DNA from: Bacteroidia bacterium
GTDB lineage: Bacteria; Bacteroidota; Bacteroidia; Cytophagales; Flammeovirgaceae
DNA: 64,000 nucleotides
NCBI GenBank assembly: GCA_030425505.1
Contig: JAUIAB010000005.1
Coordinates: 61,139 to 125,138 of the forward strand
Reading direction: 5' to 3'
This document shows, piece by piece, positions 24,009 to 34,337 of this stretch. Every line of letters starts with the position of its first letter. Within the stretch, counting starts at the first letter, position 1. Made by a program: the position numbers and the translations under genes. The notes under the pieces were generated by a model. That model ran no database searches. It had not been told where the DNA came from and saw only the letters and a program-made list of their open reading frames with translations.

Positions 24009-27000
24009 TTAAAAATCGTGTCCCAGAGTTAAATAGAACTTCATATCGGTTCTTTGCTTATCCTCAATTCCCCAAGCAAAGTCAAACTTGGCATAATACC
24101 CAAGAATGTATGACCTAAACCCAAAGCCATAACCTACCAAAAATGGGTCTTTAAAGTTTTTTACGGTAGCTACGAAACCTCCTGAAGTTCCATCATCTGG
24201 AATTCTGATTGTATTGATTGCATTATCTTCGTTGAATGGGCTTAATCCTGTCCAGGCAGATCCGATATCTGTGAACCCGACAAGATTAAAGTTTCTGAAA
24301 AACTTGGAGTTAATAGTTCTATTAGACAAAAACTGAAATAGTGGTAACCGTATTTCTGCATTGAAAAGCATGAAATTGTTACCGTTCCAATGGTTATAAT
24401 TAAAGCCACGCATATTAGTTATAAACCTAGAGAAGAGTAGGTCGCTCATTTCTGGTGCCTGACCAGTCCTTGTGCTTACCGCTCTTGGGTCATCGTTTAT
24501 CTCTTGGAATAGCCAGTTATTCATTCCCCCAAGTCTGAACTCGTTTTTTGCATCTCCGAAAAAGAAGCCATAATTAAACTTGGTAGCAAACACCAAACTC
24601 CTATATATTTTTTGATGATGCCTGGCATCAATTATAAAAGAGCCAAAATTTTGCAAGCTATTTTTAAGTGAGTAGTATTTTTCAAATTTTGCTTTTACAC
24701 TCGTTCCTTCTTTTTGGTTTTTGCCTGTAATTTGGCTATTGTCAAATACAAACTCGATGTTAAATCCTCCATAATCTACCTTTAGGTCTGGTTCGGTAAG
24801 TCTTGTTCTGGCAATAGTAGTTTGCCTAGTAAAAGCAAGAAAAGAACCCACCGTAATTCTGGATGAAATACTAAAAGGGTAAGATACGGATGGCTGAAGG
24901 TGGTTGAGATAATACCTATAAGTAACTGGCTCACTTACTACCTCTAAGTTGTGTCTTTCAAACTTTAATCTATAGTCAAATCTGTGTCTAAGGTATTCGT
25001 ATTCGGCATAAAAGTTATTGTTATTAAAGTCAGCTAAGCCAAATACTCCAGCGTTTATTTTGTGGTTCTCAAAAATATCGGTCATTTCTATTTCCATGAG
25101 TAGACCTGTGCCTCTGTATGGGTCTACCCTAAAGGAAGTAATAAGATTATCTGTGGTAAACCTGCTTTCATAGTCAAAAGGAAGGTCGAATTTCATCTCT
25201 TCACCATCTGTAGAAAACGGGTTGAGATCAAATTTTTCCTTGTATTTATTGAGAAAGTCTTTTCTTTTATTTCCATCAAATGTATCAAACTCATAGTCGT
25301 CAGTATTGACAACATCTCCTAATGTTTGTTTTAAAGAATCTGTCAGTACTTGTAAAGAGTCTCCAACTTCTTTAAAGTTATCTTCTATTGTTCCTTCTTC
25401 ACCAATAGATATTATTTCTTCTTCCTGTTCTTTTCTTTCTTTCTTCCTCTTTCTGGCTAGCTGCAAATACCTTAAGTCCAGAAGTTGTTGCCTTGGCGTT
25501 TTTCCCGAAAAAACATTTTGATTTACATCAATGCTATCCGTCAAAAAAAGCTTTTTTTCTAACTTATTATGCGCAATCAGAGCTATGGTATTTTTAGATG
25601 AAACCGCATAATTATCTATGCTGGTCAAGTAATTTGTTACCTGACTGCTGATACTATCTTTTATAGAAAAATGATAGAGATGCTTAATACCCCTTTGATC
25701 GCTTAAGTATAGAAACTCATTAGCGTTTAACGGTTTTGGTATAATATCTCTTCCAAGAGTTTTGGTAATTTGACTTATCTGTTTAGTACTAAGGTTAATT
25801 TTGTAGATATTGAAAATGTCGTAGCCTGGCTGCAACTCTTGTGAAAGAGAATCTTTTGTTAGGTTAGAGCTAAATAGAACGTCTTTATCCTCATTGAAAA
25901 AAATCGGATTTAAAGCATCATAATTATCATTAGTTAGTTGAGAAATTCTGTTGTTTTTAAGATTTAAAAGGTAAAGGTTGTTGATTCCTTTTTTATCACC
26001 ACTAATAATTAACTGCTCACCATTACTGGAAACATCTATGGAATGTATGTTCTCTAAAACAGATAGCTTGAGTTTATTTATACCAAAATATTTGTATTTG
26101 AGGCTTTTGTTTTGGGTATCAATTGTCCACAAGTAGTTTTCACCAGCTTTAGGAGAAGTTATCAAAAGCTCATTGTTATTTTTCCAAGCTATTTGTGGTA
26201 TTTTCTTATCTATTTTTTGACTAAGTAATCTATATCCTCCTGAGAAAACGTGTTTTTCTTTAGAGCTTGTATTTACCTCTTTAGTATAGACATGATACTT
26301 GCCGTTAATATTAATAGTGTAGGCTAGTTGCGTACCGTCAGGACTAAACTTTATGGATACTATTTCATGATGGTCCTTAAAAGTTAAGTAAGGCTGAAAG
26401 TCAAGGTTGGAATGCTGACCAGATATTTTCTCTTGTAGGTTTAGGTAATAATTTCTCCAGCCCTGAATGAATTTTTTATAAGGTATTCCTAAACCATTTC
26501 TAATACTTAGCTCTTCGTTCCTTACGATTCTTGTTAGATTAAGAAGGCTGGAAATATTGGCTTTGCCAAATTCTTCTACAATGTAATTCCATACAGACTG
26601 ACCGATAATAGCTGCATTTTCGCCCGAAAGCTTGCGAGGGTATTTAATATTTGTGTTTACTATCAAATCTCTAACGAGATTATCCATGTCTTCACTCCAG
26701 CCTTTGGCTATGTACCTTCCTGCTCCAGCCATGAACCACTCAGGTAGGTTAAGTAAGTAGGCGCTTCTAAGTGTTTCTTTCAGGTTTCCTCCATACATCA
26801 TCTCAAATATGAGAATATCGGTTATCCCCAGTAGTACCTCATCTTTAAAATGGGCTTTCGTGCCCGAAAAAGCAATTTCTACCTCTGAGCGAACAAACTT
26901 TGTCTGACCTCCAACGTCATAACCCTGATGGTTAACACCAATATTACTTTGCTTAATGTCTTTTGAAGAGTTGTAAATTAATAGTTTTGTTCTATTGTAA

Positions 27001-27263
27001 GGAGCAAAACCAACCAAGCCTGTTATTCTTTCAAAGTTTTTTTCTGCATGTTTAGCTGCTATTTCTGCTAACTCTCTACCACCTTCATAGTAGTATATTT
27101 CAAAATTTGGAGTGGTTAAATATTTCCAATTAAACTTTTTATACTGAATTCTATTTTTACCATACTTATCCAAGTGGAAAAACTGGGCATAAGCTTCTTT
27201 TAACCCCAAAAGGTTAAATATGAATAAGATAGATAAAAGACTGATTTTAATTTGATTCAACAA
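24009..27263 (-). CDS. TolB-like beta-propeller and outer-membrane barrel fusion protein
   Basis: A 1084-residue exported protein (signal peptide 1-26, cleavage after AYAQ). Residues about 30-270 resemble a peptidase_MA-like domain (NFEIYYYEGGRELAEIAAKH; NLPEWFMAGAGRY, where the usual EG-A-Y motif lacks the catalytic Glu). Residues about 280-570 are WD40/PD40-type repeats as in TolB (VSIKFSPDGTQLAYT, SSNGEQLIISGDKKG). The C-terminal about 350 residues are an outer-membrane barrel of the bacterial surface antigen type ending in Phe (YLTLGHDF). Similar proteins are annotated in Bacteroidota as translocation protein TolB, but the barrel shows that it is not a classical TolB. Function unknown. 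Confidence 0.8.
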   Translation of the reverse strand: MLNQIKISLLSILFIFNLLGLKEAYAQFFHLDKYGKNRIQYKKFNWKYLTTPNFEIYYYEGGRELAEIAAKHAEKNFERITGLVGFAPYNRTKLLIYNSSKDIKQSNIGVNHQGYDVGGQTKFVRSEVEIAFSGTKAHFKDEVLLGITDILIFEMMYGGNLKETLRSAYLLNLPEWFMAGAGRYIAKGWSEDMDNLVRDLIVNTNIKYPRKLSGENAAIIGQSVWNYIVEEFGKANISSLLNLTRIVRNEELSIRNGLGIPYKKFIQGWRNYYLNLQEKISGQHSNLDFQPYLTFKDHHEIVSIKFSPDGTQLAYTININGKYHVYTKEVNTSSKEKHVFSGGYRLLSQKIDKKIPQIAWKNNNELLITSPKAGENYLWTIDTQNKSLKYKYFGINKLKLSVLENIHSIDVSSNGEQLIISGDKKGINNLYLLNLKNNRISQLTNDNYDALNPIFFNEDKDVLFSSNLTKDSLSQELQPGYDIFNIYKINLSTKQISQITKTLGRDIIPKPLNANEFLYLSDQRGIKHLYHFSIKDSISSQVTNYLTSIDNYAVSSKNTIALIAHNKLEKKLFLTDSIDVNQNVFSGKTPRQQLLDLRYLQLARKRKKERKEQEEEIISIGEEGTIEDNFKEVGDSLQVLTDSLKQTLGDVVNTDDYEFDTFDGNKRKDFLNKYKEKFDLNPFSTDGEEMKFDLPFDYESRFTTDNLITSFRVDPYRGTGLLMEIEMTDIFENHKINAGVFGLADFNNNNFYAEYEYLRHRFDYRLKFERHNLEVVSEPVTYRYYLNHLQPSVSYPFSISSRITVGSFLAFTRQTTIARTRLTEPDLKVDYGGFNIEFVFDNSQITGKNQKEGTSVKAKFEKYYSLKNSLQNFGSFIIDARHHQKIYRSLVFATKFNYGFFFGDAKNEFRLGGMNNWLFQEINDDPRAVSTRTGQAPEMSDLLFSRFITNMRGFNYNHWNGNNFMLFNAEIRLPLFQFLSNRTINSKFFRNFNLVGFTDIGSAWTGLSPFNEDNAINTIRIPDDGTSGGFVATVKNFKDPFLVGYGFGFRSYILGYYAKFDFAWGIEDKQRTDMKFYLTLGHDF

Positions 27264-27386
27264 AAAACTATGATTTTTTATTCCTATGAAGTTACTTACT
27301 ATTGTTTAAACTTTAATGCTCTTGTAAAAGTTGAAAACATACAAAAAGAGTTAAAAATTTCTAAAAATAGTAAGTATTTGAAGTAA

Positions 27387-28136
27387 ATGATTAGTAAAGC
27401 TCTTCAAAAAACGGATTTTGCATTTAAACTTTCTAGTAATGATTATAGAGGAGTAATAATTGGAAGTTCTATTATTATTTTATGGCTTCTTCACTTATTA
27501 TTTCTTTTAAGTAAACCAATAAACTTTTCTCACTGGTCTACCTACTTACATATTCTAGTTCAAACACATCTATATACAGGTCTTTTTATTACAGCGCACG
27601 ACTCTATGCATGGGTGTGTTTCCAGGAATACTCGTATCAACAAAACTATTGGCTTTGTAAGTGCCACGCTTTTTTCGTTTAACTTTTATAACAAGCTCTT
27701 TAAAAAGCACCATTTGCACCATAAGCATGTAGCAACAGATAAAGACCCTGACTTTTCAGAAAAAGGGTTCTTTTTGTGGTACTTCAAATTTATAATTCAG
27801 TACCTAAGTATATGGCAGATAATTTTAATGGCGATTACGTATAATATCCTGAAGCTATTTTTCAGCGATATTAACTTGATCATTTACTGGATGATACCAG
27901 CGATATTATCTACTTTACAGCTTTTCTATTTTGGCACTTACCTGCCACACAGAAAAAAACCTAATAATGAGCATTTCGCAAGAAGTCCTAAAAAAAACCA
28001 TCTTTTGGCTTTTCTATCCTGCTACTTTTTTGGGTATCACTACGAGCACCATGCCTTTCCAGCTACCCCGTGGTGGTTGCTCTACAAAGTAAAAGAGACT
28101 CACCCAGAGAGCATTACTCACGAGCGAGGGTTTTAA
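27387..28136 (+). CDS. crtW: Beta-carotene ketolase CrtW-like fatty acid desaturase family protein
   Basis: A 249-residue membrane di-iron oxygenase. Histidine boxes are HDSMHG (71-76), KHHLHHKH (107-114) and HYEHH (218-222); YLPHR and FPATPWWLLYKV are also present. The combination of LFKKHHLHHKHVAT-DPDF and the C-terminal HYEHH-PWW segment is characteristic of CrtW, which adds the 4-keto group to beta-carotene (toward canthaxanthin/astaxanthin-type pigments). Four to five membrane spans are predicted. No other carotenoid gene is nearby. Its end is 5 bases from the convergent lon stop. A generic desaturase is the alternative. Confidence 0.8.
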   Translation: MISKALQKTDFAFKLSSNDYRGVIIGSSIIILWLLHLLFLLSKPINFSHWSTYLHILVQTHLYTGLFITAHDSMHGCVSRNTRINKTIGFVSATLFSFNFYNKLFKKHHLHHKHVATDKDPDFSEKGFFLWYFKFIIQYLSIWQIILMAITYNILKLFFSDINLIIYWMIPAILSTLQLFYFGTYLPHRKKPNNEHFARSPKKNHLLAFLSCYFFGYHYEHHAFPATPWWLLYKVKETHPESITHERGF

Positions 28137-28141
28137 TAGCT

Positions 28142-30610
28142 CTAAGCTTCCCCAGAGACAGTTGACTTAGAGTTTTCTTCTAGGTCAAACTGAATTGGGT
28201 TTTTGACTTTACTTTCCAACAAAGCTATTTCAAGAACTTCATCTGCATTATCTACAAAATGTAATTTCAGGTTCTTCAAATATTTATCGTCAATTTCATT
28301 CACCTCTTTTTCATTACTCTTACTGAAGATGATTTCTTTGATCCCAGCTCGTCTAGCAGCAAGAAGCTTTTCTTTTATTCCTCCAACAGGTAAAACTTTC
28401 CCTCTCAGTGTTATTTCTCCTGTCATTGCCAGTTTGTCCTTTATCTTTCTCTGCGTAAAAACAGAAGCTAAAGAGGTTAGTATAGTTATACCAGCAGATG
28501 GTCCATCTTTTGGTATAGCACCAGCAGGTACGTGGAGGTGTAGATCGTATTGATCAAAAACTTTGTGTTTTATGCCAATTTCATCTGCCTTATACTTAAG
28601 ATAAGAAAGTGCAGCCGTAGCAGATTCTTTCATTACATCTCCTAGCTTTCCAGAAAGTATAACTTTCCCCTTTCCTTTACTCAATAGTGACTCTATGTGA
28701 AGAATTTCCCCACCAGAAGGCGTCCATGCCAAGCCAGTAACTACTCCTGCAATATCATTTCCCTGATAAAGTTCACTTTCAAACTTTGCTACCCCTAAGA
28801 GTTTCTCAACTTCTTTAATTCCAATTTTTTTATTGTAATCTTCTTCCAGAGCTACCGACTTCGCTACTTTTCTTATAATAGAAGCCAATTCTCTTTCCAG
28901 GTTTCTTACGCCAGACTCTCGAGTATGCCCTTCAATAACTGCTCTTATGCTTTTTTCGTCAAAAGATATCTGGTTAGCAGTTAATCCATGTTCTTTTCTC
29001 TGCTTAGGAATAAGGTGTTTCTTAGCAATTTGAATTTTTTCCTCAGGAGTATATCCATTGATTTCAATAATTTCCATTCTATCTCTTAAAGCAGGATGAA
29101 TGGTATCTAATGAGTTTGCAGTTGCTATGAAAAGAACTTTAGATAAATCATATTCTATTTCTAAAAAATTATCTACAAAACTGCTATTTTGCTCAGGGTC
29201 TAAAACTTCTAAAAATGCAGAAGATGGATCCCCTCTAAAATCAGAGCCAATTTTATCAATTTCATCTAAGATAAACACAGGGTTGGACGAACCTGCTTTT
29301 TTTAGATTACCCAATATTTTTCCGGGCATAGCACCAATATATGTTTTCCGGTGTCCTCTTATTTCTGCTTCATCTCTCAAGCCTCCTAACGACATCCTTG
29401 CATACTTCCTTCCCAAGGCTTTTGCAATGGATCTTCCAAGGGAAGTTTTACCAACCCCAGGAGGGCCATATAAGCACAATATTGGTCCTTTAATATCTTT
29501 TTTGAGCTTTAATACTGCTAGGTACTCAATAATTCTTTCTTTTGTTTTATCGAGACCGTAATGATCTTTGTCTAGTGTCTTTTCAGCATGTTTTATATCA
29601 AATTTATCGCTGGTAATGGTATCCCAAGGTAGGTCAACCATCAGTTCGCAATAATTCATAGATATAGGATACTCAGCAGCAGCTGGATTCATTCTTTCTA
29701 GTTTGTCCAGCTCTTTCAAGAAGTGTTTTTTGGCATATTCTGGCCACTTCTTTTTTTCGCCTTTCGCTCTAAGCTCTTCTAACTCTTTGCCAGATCCTGC
29801 AACTCCAAGCTCATCTTGCAGTACCTTCATTTGCTGTCTCAAAAAGTAATCTCGTTGCTGCTGATCAATATCAGAATGAGCTTTAGTATGTATTTCTTGT
29901 TTTATTTCTAACAGCTGAATTTCTTTCAATAAATGCTGTAAGAGCTTAGTTGCTCTTGTTTTAGCATCTTTTAATTCTAAGAGCTCTTGTTTTTCTTTTA
30001 CAGAGACGTTAAGGTTAGAAGATAGAAAATGAGCTAAAAACTCAAGGTTATCAAACGTTTCTAAAAAGCTATGTGCATCCTGCGGTATTTCAGGATTAAG
30101 CTTTAGTATTTTTTCAGCTGCTTCTTTTAAAGCTTGTTTTAGAGCAGCTCTTTCCTTTTTATTTTTTATAGGTGCATCTTTTCCTAGAGCTTCCACCATT
30201 GCTACAATGTAAGGGCTCTCTTTTATTACGTCAATGAGGCTAAATTTTGCCTTACCCTGGATTATAACAGTAGTATTGCCATCAGGAAGAACTAAAACTT
30301 TTAGAATTTTTGCTATTGTTCCAATAGTATATAGATCTTCAACACTTGGGTCATCCATATTGGAGTTTTTTTGCGCAACAACTCCAATTATTTTATTTCC
30401 CTTGTATGTGTTCTTAACTAATCTAACAGATCTCTCTCTACCAACTGTAATAGGTATTACTACACCAGGAAAGAGAACAGCATTTCTAATAGGTAAAATT
30501 GGTAAGTCTAATTTTTCACCTTCATTAAACTTTATGTCATCAACACTAGAAACTATTGGAATTATATTATCTCCTTCTAGTTCCGGAATATTCTCCAAAT
30601 TAAAAATCAT
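28142..30610 (-). CDS. lon: ATP-dependent protease Lon
   Basis: Hexameric AAA+ protease that degrades misfolded and regulatory proteins in the cytoplasm. The 822-residue protein has the N-terminal substrate-binding LON domain (LPILPIRNAVLFPGVVIP, about 38-55), a coiled region, the AAA+ domain with Walker A GPPGVGKTS and Walker B FILDEIDKIG, and the C-terminal protease domain with the catalytic Ser in KDGPSAG and Lys in GGIKEKLLAA. Length is normal; a short acidic C-terminal extension follows (ENSKSTVSGEA). Transcribed alone; the 226-base upstream region shows no clear promoter. Confidence 0.97.
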   Translation of the reverse strand: MIFNLENIPELEGDNIIPIVSSVDDIKFNEGEKLDLPILPIRNAVLFPGVVIPITVGRERSVRLVKNTYKGNKIIGVVAQKNSNMDDPSVEDLYTIGTIAKILKVLVLPDGNTTVIIQGKAKFSLIDVIKESPYIVAMVEALGKDAPIKNKKERAALKQALKEAAEKILKLNPEIPQDAHSFLETFDNLEFLAHFLSSNLNVSVKEKQELLELKDAKTRATKLLQHLLKEIQLLEIKQEIHTKAHSDIDQQQRDYFLRQQMKVLQDELGVAGSGKELEELRAKGEKKKWPEYAKKHFLKELDKLERMNPAAAEYPISMNYCELMVDLPWDTITSDKFDIKHAEKTLDKDHYGLDKTKERIIEYLAVLKLKKDIKGPILCLYGPPGVGKTSLGRSIAKALGRKYARMSLGGLRDEAEIRGHRKTYIGAMPGKILGNLKKAGSSNPVFILDEIDKIGSDFRGDPSSAFLEVLDPEQNSSFVDNFLEIEYDLSKVLFIATANSLDTIHPALRDRMEIIEINGYTPEEKIQIAKKHLIPKQRKEHGLTANQISFDEKSIRAVIEGHTRESGVRNLERELASIIRKVAKSVALEEDYNKKIGIKEVEKLLGVAKFESELYQGNDIAGVVTGLAWTPSGGEILHIESLLSKGKGKVILSGKLGDVMKESATAALSYLKYKADEIGIKHKVFDQYDLHLHVPAGAIPKDGPSAGITILTSLASVFTQRKIKDKLAMTGEITLRGKVLPVGGIKEKLLAARRAGIKEIIFSKSNEKEVNEIDDKYLKNLKLHFVDNADEVLEIALLESKVKNPIQFDLEENSKSTVSGEA

Positions 30611-30836
30611 ATTTATCCTTCAACTACCACATCTTATGAACAATAGTACTGCCAATACCTTTTTCTGCTAATTGTACTGTTATATTTTCCGAATAGTTAT
30701 ATAGAATCTATGAGATAAATTCTCTATAAATGCTATTAAGTACTTGATTATCAGCAAAAAGATGCGCGTTTTTCTGCGATTAATTAACAGACGTTATATA
30801 AAAAAGTAACTGACAATATTACCTGTTTTGGTTTTT

Positions 30837-31916
30837 TTACAGGGTATTAATATTATTTAAGTCCTCAAAAGCCTTCTTCAACCTTTCATTAAAAGACAGC
30901 TCTGCTTTTCTCAACCATGCTCTTGGATCATAGTATTTTTTATTAGGCTTATCTTCTCCATCAGGATTGCCAATTTGCTTTTGTAGGTAGTCCTTATTTT
31001 GATTGTAATACTGGTGTAGCCCTTCCCAGAAAGCCCACTGTTGATCTGTATCAATGTTCATTTTAATGACTCCATAAGATATAGCTTCTCTGATTTCTTC
31101 TACGGAAGAACCTGAACCACCATGAAAAACAAAATCAATAGGCTTTTCACTTGTACCAAATTTTTGCTGAATATGCTCTTGTGAGTTTTTCAAAATCTTT
31201 GGCTCTAATTTAACATTGCCTGGTTTGTATACCCCATGAACATTCCCAAAGGCAGCTGCAATGGTAAACCGCTCACTTACTTTCATTAATTCTTTGTATG
31301 CATATGCCACTTCTTCAGGTTGAGTGTATAATTTAGAAGAGTCAATATTGGTATTATCCACACCATCTTCTTCTCCTCCTGTAACGCCAAGCTCTATTTC
31401 TAATGTCATATCCATCTCACTCATTTGCTCCAAGTATCTTTTACAGGTTTCAATATTTTCCTCTATTGGTTCTTCTGATAAGTCAAGCATATGTGAGCTA
31501 AAAAGAGATTTACCTGTAGCTTTGAAAAAGTCTTTACTGGCTTTTAGCATACCATCTACCCAGGGGGTCAATTTTTTAGCAGCATGATCGGTATGAAGAA
31601 TTACTACTGCTCCATATTTTTCTGCTAACTGGTGTACATGGTGAGCTCCAGATATAGCACCAGCAATTGCAGCTTCTTGGTTTTCGTTGCTTAAACCTTT
31701 ACCAGCAAAAAAATGTGCTCCTCCGTTAGAAAACTGGATTATAACGGGAGAGTTTAGGTCTCTTGCTGTCTCCATTACACCATTGATAGAGTTAGTTCCA
31801 ACTACATTTACTGCAGGTAGAGCAAATTGCTTTTCTTTAGCATATTTAAATAACTCTTGTACCTTGCTTCCTGTAATAACCCCAGGTTTAAAATTTATTT
31901 TTTCTTCTGTTTGCAT
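30837..31916 (-). CDS. fbaA: Class II fructose-bisphosphate aldolase
   Basis: Zinc-dependent cleavage of fructose 1,6-bisphosphate in glycolysis and its reversal in gluconeogenesis. The 359-residue length matches the E. coli FbaA subtype. Visible motifs are HTDHAAKK (zinc His and catalytic Asp), GGEEDGVDN, FGNVHGVYKPGNVKL (zinc His), FVFHGGSGSS (zinc His) and MNIDTDQQWAF. A complete Bacteroidota promoter lies upstream on the minus strand (31978-32008). Monocistronic. Confidence 0.97.
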   Translation of the reverse strand: MQTEEKINFKPGVITGSKVQELFKYAKEKQFALPAVNVVGTNSINGVMETARDLNSPVIIQFSNGGAHFFAGKGLSNENQEAAIAGAISGAHHVHQLAEKYGAVVILHTDHAAKKLTPWVDGMLKASKDFFKATGKSLFSSHMLDLSEEPIEENIETCKRYLEQMSEMDMTLEIELGVTGGEEDGVDNTNIDSSKLYTQPEEVAYAYKELMKVSERFTIAAAFGNVHGVYKPGNVKLEPKILKNSQEHIQQKFGTSEKPIDFVFHGGSGSSVEEIREAISYGVIKMNIDTDQQWAFWEGLHQYYNQNKDYLQKQIGNPDGEDKPNKKYYDPRAWLRKAELSFNERLKKAFEDLNNINTL

Positions 31917-31977
31917 TCTTTATTATTATTTTCTTAAGGATTCAAATTTTTTTATTCTCACTTGTTGAAGTGTTTTT

Positions 31978-32008
31978 TAAAGTTAATTATGGTTTATCAA
32001 GTTTCAAA
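31978..32008 (-). promoter_or_regulatory. Promoter of fbaA (-33 TTTG, -7 TAACTTTA)
   Basis: On the minus strand TTTG (32005-32008), a 19-base spacer, and TAACTTTA (31978-31985), which matches TAnnTTTG in all but the last base. The distance to the fbaA ATG is 61 bases. The spacing is exactly that of the Bacteroidota consensus. Confidence 0.55.
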
Positions 32009-32107
32009 TTTGTTTTTCTTTTAGATAACTTCTAAGAATTAATTTTGTAGACAAGTGTTTTTAACTTCTAAAGTGGTTAATTTCGAAACAGTAGCAAAAG
32101 AGTACGT

Positions 32108-32950
32108 ATGAGTTGGTTTAAAAGAAATCAAAAAGGAATAAAAACTCCCACTTCTCAAAAAAAAGATTCGCCAAATGGTCTTTGGGTAAAATCTCCAAGT
32201 GGAAAATTGATACATACTAAAGAGTTAAAAAGCAACTCGTATGTTTTCCCTGATGATGGTCATCACCAAAGAATTGGCTCTAAAGAGTATTTTGAGATAT
32301 TATTTGATCATAATGAGTTTGCAGAAATAGAAGAGGGTCTAATACCAGGAGATCCTTTGAAATTTGAAGACTCTAAACCTTATCCAGATAGGGTTGTCGC
32401 CAGCCAAAAGAAGACAAATCTTAAAGAAGCAGCAAGAAGTGCTTGTGGAAAGCTTGGAGGTAAAGACATTGCTGTATGCTGCATGGACTTTAGCTTTATT
32501 GGCGGCTCAATGGGTTCAGTAGTTGGGGAAAAAATTGCACGAACAATAGACTATTCCTTGGAAAGGAAGATTCCTTTCTTAATGATATCCAAATCTGGAG
32601 GTGCTAGGATGATGGAAGCAGGTTTTTCTTTGATGCAAATGGCAAAAACTTCTGCTAAACTTCATTTGTTATCGGAAGCTAAAATTCCTTACATTTCTTT
32701 ACTTACCGACCCAACTACTGGTGGTGTTACTGCTTCATTTGCAATGCTTGGAGATTTTAATATTGCAGAGCCTAAAGCTTTAATCGGGTTTGCAGGACCT
32801 CGTGTAATTAGAGAAACTATAGGTAAAGACCTACCTAAAGGATTTCAAAGCTCAGAATTTGTTCTTGACCATGGCTTTATAGACTTTATAGTTGATAGGA
32901 GAGAGTTGAAGGAAAAGCTAATGGAACTTTTCAAATTATTGGATAATTAA
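32108..32950 (+). CDS. accD: Acetyl-CoA carboxylase carboxyltransferase subunit beta, without zinc-ribbon cysteines
   Basis: Transfers carboxyl from biotin to acetyl-CoA, giving malonyl-CoA for fatty-acid synthesis. The 280-residue protein has the crotonase-fold core ([66 protein letters not shown]). The N-terminal zinc ribbon, normally CxxC...CxxC, reads KSPSGK and YVFPDDGH, so all four Cys positions (29, 32, 47, 50) are Ser, Gly, Phe and Asp, while the surrounding residues (GLWVK, KELKSN, HHQRIG) are kept. I recall partly Cys-less versions in other Bacteroidota. accA is not in the window. Confidence 0.95.
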   Translation: MSWFKRNQKGIKTPTSQKKDSPNGLWVKSPSGKLIHTKELKSNSYVFPDDGHHQRIGSKEYFEILFDHNEFAEIEEGLIPGDPLKFEDSKPYPDRVVASQKKTNLKEAARSACGKLGGKDIAVCCMDFSFIGGSMGSVVGEKIARTIDYSLERKIPFLMISKSGGARMMEAGFSLMQMAKTSAKLHLLSEAKIPYISLLTDPTTGGVTASFAMLGDFNIAEPKALIGFAGPRVIRETIGKDLPKGFQSSEFVLDHGFIDFIVDRRELKEKLMELFKLLDN

Positions 32951-32976
32951 AATTATTCCCCTATAGAAAGATAAGG

Positions 32977-33441
32977 TTGACAAATAACTTTCAAATAATA
33001 GATTACTCTTCTAAGTACAAGGAAGATTTTAAAAAACTTAATCTTGATTGGATAGAAAAGTACTTTTTTGTAGAGCCGTTGGATGAAGAGGTTTTAAGCA
33101 AGCCAGAAGAAAATATTATTCAGAAAGGAGGACATATTCTTTTTGCTAAAATAGGAGATAAGATAGTTGGAACATGTGCTCTAATCAATGAAGGAGAAAA
33201 TGTGTTTGAACTAGCAAAAATGGCTGTTAGTGAGTCTTCTCAGGGAAAAGGGATTGGACTTATACTAAGTAAAAAAACGATAGAAAAAGCAAAAGAAGTA
33301 GGTGCAACAAAAGTATACCTTGTATCTAACACAAAACTAATACCAGCTCTCAACCTTTATAAAAAACTAGGGTTTGTTGAAGTTCCAATCGGAAAAACGG
33401 AGTATGAAAGAACAGATATTAAGATGGAGTTAACTTTCTAG
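32977..33441 (+). CDS. GNAT family N-acetyltransferase
   Basis: A 154-residue acetyl-CoA-dependent acetyltransferase fold. The pyrophosphate-binding motif A is [12 protein letters not shown] (about 88-99), preceded by strand FELAKMAV, and motif B is in [15 protein letters not shown] near 126. The start is TTG at 32977, chosen because the conserved N-terminal strand [15 protein letters not shown] begins at once. It follows accD by 26 bases and may be co-transcribed. The end overlaps the convergent lipA end by 4 bases. Substrate unknown. Confidence 0.85.
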   Translation: MTNNFQIIDYSSKYKEDFKKLNLDWIEKYFFVEPLDEEVLSKPEENIIQKGGHILFAKIGDKIVGTCALINEGENVFELAKMAVSESSQGKGIGLILSKKTIEKAKEVGATKVYLVSNTKLIPALNLYKKLGFVEVPIGKTEYERTDIKMELTF

Positions 33442-34337
33442 ACATTCACGTGCTTCTCTGCTCGGTAAGAAGATCGTACCAAAGGTCCTGACTCTACATA
33501 TTTTAATCCTCTTTTTTCTCCCTCTTCCTTAAAAAACTGAAATTTATCGGGGTGAACAAACTCAACTACCTCTAGGTGCATTTTTGTAGGCTGCAAATAT
33601 TGACCTATTGTTAAAATATCTAAGCCGTTTTTAACTAAATCATCTATGATTTTAAAAACCTGCTCGTCCGTTTCTCCTAAACCAAGCATAACCCCCGATT
33701 TCGTTTTTTTTCCAAACTCTTTTGTTCTTTTTATTTGCTCAAGGCTTCGTTCGTATTTAGCCTGAGGTCGAACCGTTCTATATAATGCCTCTACGGTTTC
33801 CATGTTGTGAGAGACTACTTCCTGACCAGCTTCTATCATGTGATATAATGCATCCCAGTTTCCCCTGACGTCAGGTATTAATGTTTCAATTGTAGTTTCA
33901 GGGCTTATTTTTTTTATTTCTACAACGGTCTGATACCATATTTCTGCACCCCTATCTTTTAATTCATCTCTATTAACTGAAGTAACTACAGCATGTTTTA
34001 CCCCCATAAGCTTTATAGCTTCTGCTACTCTCTTTGGTTCTTCTGTATCATACTCAGGGGGTCTTCCTGTTGCTACTGCACAAAATGAACACCCTCTTGT
34101 ACAAACGTTTCCCAATATCATAAAAGTAGCAGTACCCTTTCCCCAGCACTCTCCCATATTAGGGCAGTTTCCACTTTCACAAATGGTATGTAGCTTATGA
34201 CTGCTTACTATTTCCCTAACTTTTTTATAGTTCTTCCCAATAGGGAGTTTTACTCTTAACCAATCTGGTTTTTTTGCTCTTTTATTTTTTATTTCTATTG
34301 TATCTACTGACATTTTAATCTTATTTTTTCCCTCCAA
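33438..34337 (-). CDS. lipA: Lipoyl synthase
   Basis: Radical-SAM enzyme inserting two sulfurs into octanoyl groups of lipoyl domains. Both iron-sulfur cluster sites are present: Cys53, Cys58, Cys64 ([12 protein letters not shown], auxiliary cluster) and Cys79, Cys83, Cys86 (CTRGCSFC, radical-SAM cluster). The C-terminal RSSY motif that ligates the auxiliary cluster is present (VRSSYRAE). The frame is open from 34337, which overlaps the upstream gene by 17 bases; Met9 (ATG at 34313) gives no overlap and is the more likely start. Co-transcription with the upstream beta-barrel gene is likely. Confidence 0.96.
   Translation of the reverse strand: MEGKNKIKMSVDTIEIKNKRAKKPDWLRVKLPIGKNYKKVREIVSSHKLHTICESGNCPNMGECWGKGTATFMILGNVCTRGCSFCAVATGRPPEYDTEEPKRVAEAIKLMGVKHAVVTSVNRDELKDRGAEIWYQTVVEIKKISPETTIETLIPDVRGNWDALYHMIEAGQEVVSHNMETVEALYRTVRPQAKYERSLEQIKRTKEFGKKTKSGVMLGLGETDEQVFKIIDDLVKNGLDILTIGQYLQPTKMHLEVVEFVHPDKFQFFKEEGEKRGLKYVESGPLVRSSYRAEKHVNV

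Noticed and set aside
29100..29561. Plus-strand frame of 153 codons
   Set aside because: Antisense to the AAA+ domain of lon; no recognisable protein features.
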